Positions 63,864 through 64,000 of a DNA stretch of 64,000 nt are shown here, one piece after another. Made by a program: the position numbers and the translations under genes. The notes below the pieces were generated by a model. The model worked only from the letters and a program-made list of their open reading frames with translations, did not search any database and was not told the DNA's origin. How positions within the stretch are numbered: the stretch's first letter is position 1; every line of letters starts with the position of its first letter. Source of the stretch: Thermococcus paralvinellae (GTDB lineage: Archaea; Methanobacteriota_B; Thermococci; Thermococcales; Thermococcaceae); contig NZ_CP006965.1 in NCBI RefSeq assembly GCF_000517445.1, forward strand, positions 1,402,681 to 1,466,680, written 5' to 3'.

Positions 63864-64000
63864 GTGGAAGTTGAATTGTTGAAAAAACTTGTTTCTATAC
63901 CATCCCACTTTGGTAAAGAAGAAAGGATTTCTGAATTCATAGCTTCGTTTCTTGAGCCTTATGCCAAAGTCGAAGTTCAAAAAGTCAATGGATTTGGGAA
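63864..64000 (+). CDS. M20-family peptidase/deacylase (5' part)
   Basis: The frame opens with a GTG at 63864 (or ATG 63852), GGTGAT being 4-5 nt before the GTG, and runs off the window. LLKKLVSIPSHFGKEERISE and FIASFLEPYAKVEVQKV match the start of M20 metallopeptidases (ArgE/DapE/LysK type), where the catalytic site lies further on. A TTAATAAAC TATA-like box is about 30 nt upstream. Confidence 0.7.
   Translation, partial: MEVELLKKLVSIPSHFGKEERISEFIASFLEPYAKVEVQKVNGFG

Overview
The window is a 64 kb, AT-rich, gene-dense stretch of an archaeal chromosome. The gene content points to Thermococcales (Thermococcus/Palaeococcus group): a porG-vorDAB-porDAB ketoacid oxidoreductase operon, NfnAB, an FrhAGB-type hydrogenase, TFE, SRP19 and a 7S RNA, Hel308 carrying an intein, a CGP-CTERM surface protein (a Thermococcaceae sorting tag) and a DUF257 protein. 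Typical archaeal signals recur: GGAGGTG/GAGGTGA ribosome sites 5-7 nt before the start, leaderless genes about 25 nt after a TATA box, and overlapping ATGA stop/start junctions. No CRISPR array, replication origin or complete insertion sequence was seen.

Layout. 1-6.3 kb (minus strand): the N-terminal two thirds of a Cys-type formate dehydrogenase, fdhD, and an F420-hydrogenase-like cluster frhA-frhG-frhB followed by a second large-subunit gene. 6.5-9.2 kb: TRAM protein, KaiC-like ATPase, tRNA methylthiotransferase, decayed Lrp/AsnC fragment. 9.2-13.6 kb: a plus-strand operon of small membrane proteins, an XRE repressor, a NatAB-like ABC exporter and a secreted protein, preceded by two tandem palindromes. 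13.6-21.2 kb: housekeeping genes, a ZIP transporter with a DtxR-like operator, Hel308 with a 402-residue intein, SRP19, TrmI and a C/D box sRNA. 21.3-26.6 kb: NfnAB, a second possible C/D sRNA, GcvH, a DMT transporter, an ACT regulator. 26.6-30.3 kb: CutA, SRP 7S RNA, a dead pyrD, queC, an Lrp-like regulator, a THUMP protein. 30.4-47.3 kb: AAA ATPase, thioredoxin reductase, class III aminotransferase, ECF S component, DeoC, two cell-surface genes with a shared upstream palindrome, enolase, PfkB kinase, an ABC-2 exporter, TFE, a GC-rich K-turn RNA candidate, Mrp ATPase. 47.4-53 kb: the POR/VOR operon. 53.3-64 kb: a frameshifted PiT phosphate permease, HflX, NAC, antiporter with CBS protein, TPR protein, OGT, TrmJ-like methylase, PanE, DUF47, SerA, tRNA-Ala(CGC) and the start of an M20 peptidase.

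How it fits together. Four promoters (fdhA, frhA, nfnA and the Lrp-like regulator at 29.3 kb) each carry a perfect extended SurR motif GTTn3AACn5GTT just upstream of the TATA box. SurR is the known sulfur/redox regulator of hydrogen metabolism in Pyrococcus and Thermococcus. Formate oxidation, an Frh-type hydrogenase and ferredoxin/NADPH transhydrogenation therefore look like one redox regulon, feeding from the ferredoxin made by POR/VOR and possibly reaching the thioredoxin reductase encoded here. The least described element is the XRE/DUF2178/ABC operon at 9.2-13.6 kb. The most decisive RNA finding is the C/D sRNA next to trmI, whose D' guide matches a universal 23S rRNA segment.
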